Below the pieces are notes generated by a model. The model ran no database searches, was not told where the DNA came from, and worked only from the letters and a program-made list of their open reading frames with translations. A stretch of 7,214 bases of DNA from Bordetella parapertussis (lineage in GTDB: Bacteria; Pseudomonadota; Gammaproteobacteria; Burkholderiales; Burkholderiaceae_B), in contig CAMCWG010000156.1 in NCBI GenBank assembly GCA_945882005.1, positions 1 through 7,214 of the forward strand. Reading direction: 5' to 3'. This document shows positions 6,153 to 7,214 of this stretch, in pieces; the first letter of the stretch is position 1; each line of letters opens with the position of its first letter. A program made the translations under genes and the position numbers.

Positions 6153-7106
6153 TTACACGATCTCGGTCAACACCTTTCCACTGCTCAAAAATGCCTCAAT
6201 GTTGCCGAGCATGCAATCGGTCATTGCGCGTCGGGTTTCATGTGTGGCGCTTGCGACATGCGGCATCAGAACAACGTTATTCATCGTCTTGAGTTGATCC
6301 GGGACCTTTGGCTCTTTCTCAAATACGTCGAGTCCAGCGCCACCGAGAGCGCCTTCAGCCAGAAGACGAACCATCGCTTCTTCGTCGATGACCGTACCGC
6401 GCGCAATATTCACGACAATCCCTTTAGGACCCAGAGCGCGGAGTACCTCTTCATTAATCAACCCTTTCGTGCTGGCGCCACCGACAGTCGCGATGACCAG
6501 GAAGTCACTCCAGCGGGCTAGCTCGACCAAGGAGTCGATGTAGCGGTAGTCAACGTCTTTGCGAGCACTGCGATTGTGGTAGGCCACTTCCATGTCAAAG
6601 CCTAGGCCTCGACGTGCAATGGCCTCGCCGATGCGCCCTAGGCCGACCACACCTAGTTTTTTTCTGCTAACGCGGGTGCTGAGAGTCAAGCCGCCGACTT
6701 TGTTTTCCCAATTGTTTGCACGCACAAACCGATCACCCCAAGCGATGTTGCGGCAAGCTGCGATCAAGAGGCCCCAAGCCAAATCGGCGACACAATCATT
6801 GAGTACATCTGGCGTGTTGCTCACTAGAATCTTACGGGCGCGCGCTGCATCGATATCGATGGTGTCATAGCCAACACCCCAACTGCAGATCGCGCGCAGC
6901 TTAGGGAGTGCTGCAATCACCTTTGCATTGCAGCCGTGATTGGCAGAGGTAGCGATGATTTCGATGTCTTGCGCGTGTTCGCGCAAAAACGCATCTTGAT
7001 CGGCCGCTTTCCAGTACTGAAGCACGTCGTATTTGCTAGCGATTTCAGCATCGGCCGGTGGGTGGCCGGCATAGGAGCCGATTTGCAGAATGCGAGGTTT
7101 TGTCAT
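6153..7106 (-). CDS. D-isomer-specific 2-hydroxyacid dehydrogenase (probable glyoxylate/hydroxypyruvate reductase)
   Basis: The family reduces 2-keto acids such as glyoxylate and hydroxypyruvate to D-2-hydroxy acids with NAD(P)H. With the start at 7106 the protein has 317 residues, normal for the family. The Rossmann motif GLGRIG is at 155-160. The catalytic triad is R236 (NIARG), E265 (DVFEKEP) and H283 (MPHVAS). After the second Rossmann strand the sequence is YHNRSARK (176-183), with basic residues and no acidic one, which suggests NADPH preference. The reading frame extends upstream to a TTG at 7157, but that would overlap the terminator's T-tract. The ATG at 7106 gives the expected MTKPRILQIG start, although no clear ribosome binding site precedes either. 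It has its own transcription unit and no evident link to the arginine genes. The substrate cannot be fixed from sequence. Confidence 0.95.
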   Translation of the reverse strand: MTKPRILQIGSYAGHPPADAEIASKYDVLQYWKAADQDAFLREHAQDIEIIATSANHGCNAKVIAALPKLRAICSWGVGYDTIDIDAARARKILVSNTPDVLNDCVADLAWGLLIAACRNIAWGDRFVRANNWENKVGGLTLSTRVSRKKLGVVGLGRIGEAIARRGLGFDMEVAYHNRSARKDVDYRYIDSLVELARWSDFLVIATVGGASTKGLINEEVLRALGPKGIVVNIARGTVIDEEAMVRLLAEGALGGAGLDVFEKEPKVPDQLKTMNNVVLMPHVASATHETRRAMTDCMLGNIEAFLSSGKVLTEIV

Positions 7107-7155
7107 GAGAGTCGAACCATTGAATCGAGGTGAAATAACAGGGTAGTGTCGCGAC
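7107..7155 (-). promoter_or_regulatory. Presumed promoter region of the dehydrogenase gene
   Basis: These bases lie between the upstream terminator and the dehydrogenase ATG, so the promoter must be here or overlap the terminator. A weak -10 candidate TGTTAT (7142-7137) pairs with TTGTTT (7166-7161) at 18 bp, inside the terminator's T-tract. A 10-bp perfect palindrome TGTCGCGACA (7147-7156) lies between them and could be an operator, though palindromes of this length arise by chance. Confidence 0.25.
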
Positions 7156-7182
7156 AAAAAACAAAACAGCCCAGAAGGGCTG
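7156..7182 (-). terminator. Intrinsic terminator of a leftward gene beyond the right edge
   Basis: Read on the minus strand, CAGCCC (7182-7177), a four-base TTCT loop and GGGCTG (7172-7167) form a 6-bp GC-rich hairpin followed by TTTTGTTTTTT (7166-7156). This is the classic rho-independent form and the orientation is clear. It separates the gene on the right from the dehydrogenase gene. Confidence 0.85.
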
Positions 7183-7187
7183 CTTGA

Positions 7188-7214
7188 CTACTAGTACGCA
7201 TCGAGCACTGGTGC
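7188..7214 (-). CDS. Possible 3' end of a gene entering from the right edge
   Basis: On the minus strand one frame reads APVLDAY and then two tandem TAG stop codons (7193-7191 and 7190-7188), five bases before the terminator hairpin. Tandem stops just before a terminator fit the end of a gene. Only seven residues are visible, so the product cannot be named, and the other two frames are not excluded. Confidence 0.35.

Noticed and set aside
7107..7157. Longer dehydrogenase starting at TTG 7157
   Set aside because: The 17 added residues would begin in the terminator T-tract of the upstream gene, and the ATG at 7106 gives the family's usual N-terminus.

Overview
The window looks like chromosomal DNA of a betaproteobacterium, most likely order Burkholderiales. 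The ArgG, ArgF and ArgD proteins resemble, from memory, those of Bordetella/Achromobacter-type bacteria, and a DUF3579 gene beside arginine biosynthesis genes is a known arrangement in this group. The moderate GC content suggests a relative of those genera rather than one of the very GC-rich members. I could not run a search, so the placement is inference.

Left part (1-2167). The first 47 bases appear to hold the start of a gene that runs leftward off the window. It has a good ribosome binding site and a 15/19 match to the classical Fur box directly upstream, so it is probably iron-regulated. A divergent control region of about 300 bases follows, with two 12-base direct repeats exactly 21 bp apart. 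Then comes a rightward two-component pair: an OmpR-family response regulator and a sensor histidine kinase whose start codon directly follows the regulator's stop codon. The kinase has two membrane segments separated by only about 12 residues, so it has no room for a folded periplasmic sensor domain.

Middle part (2199-5675). Three leftward arginine biosynthesis genes lie in the order argD, argF, argG. Together they take N-acetylglutamate semialdehyde to acetylornithine, then (after deacetylation by an enzyme encoded elsewhere) ornithine to citrulline to argininosuccinate. A long hairpin with a 12-bp perfect core sits in the argD-argF gap, without a U-tract. The regulator/kinase pair and argG converge, with 31 bp between their stop codons.

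Right part (5676-7214). A short AT-rich region separates argD from a divergent small gene of the DUF3579 family. Converging on that gene is a leftward D-2-hydroxyacid dehydrogenase of the glyoxylate/hydroxypyruvate reductase type. At the right edge an intrinsic terminator on the minus strand, preceded by tandem TAG codons, probably closes another leftward gene that lies outside the window.

No insertion sequence, tRNA, rRNA, CRISPR array or phage gene is visible. Most of the window is ordinary metabolism. The points that stand out are the minimal-sensor kinase next to a Fur-type control site, the argD-argF hairpin, and the repeat region upstream of the regulator.
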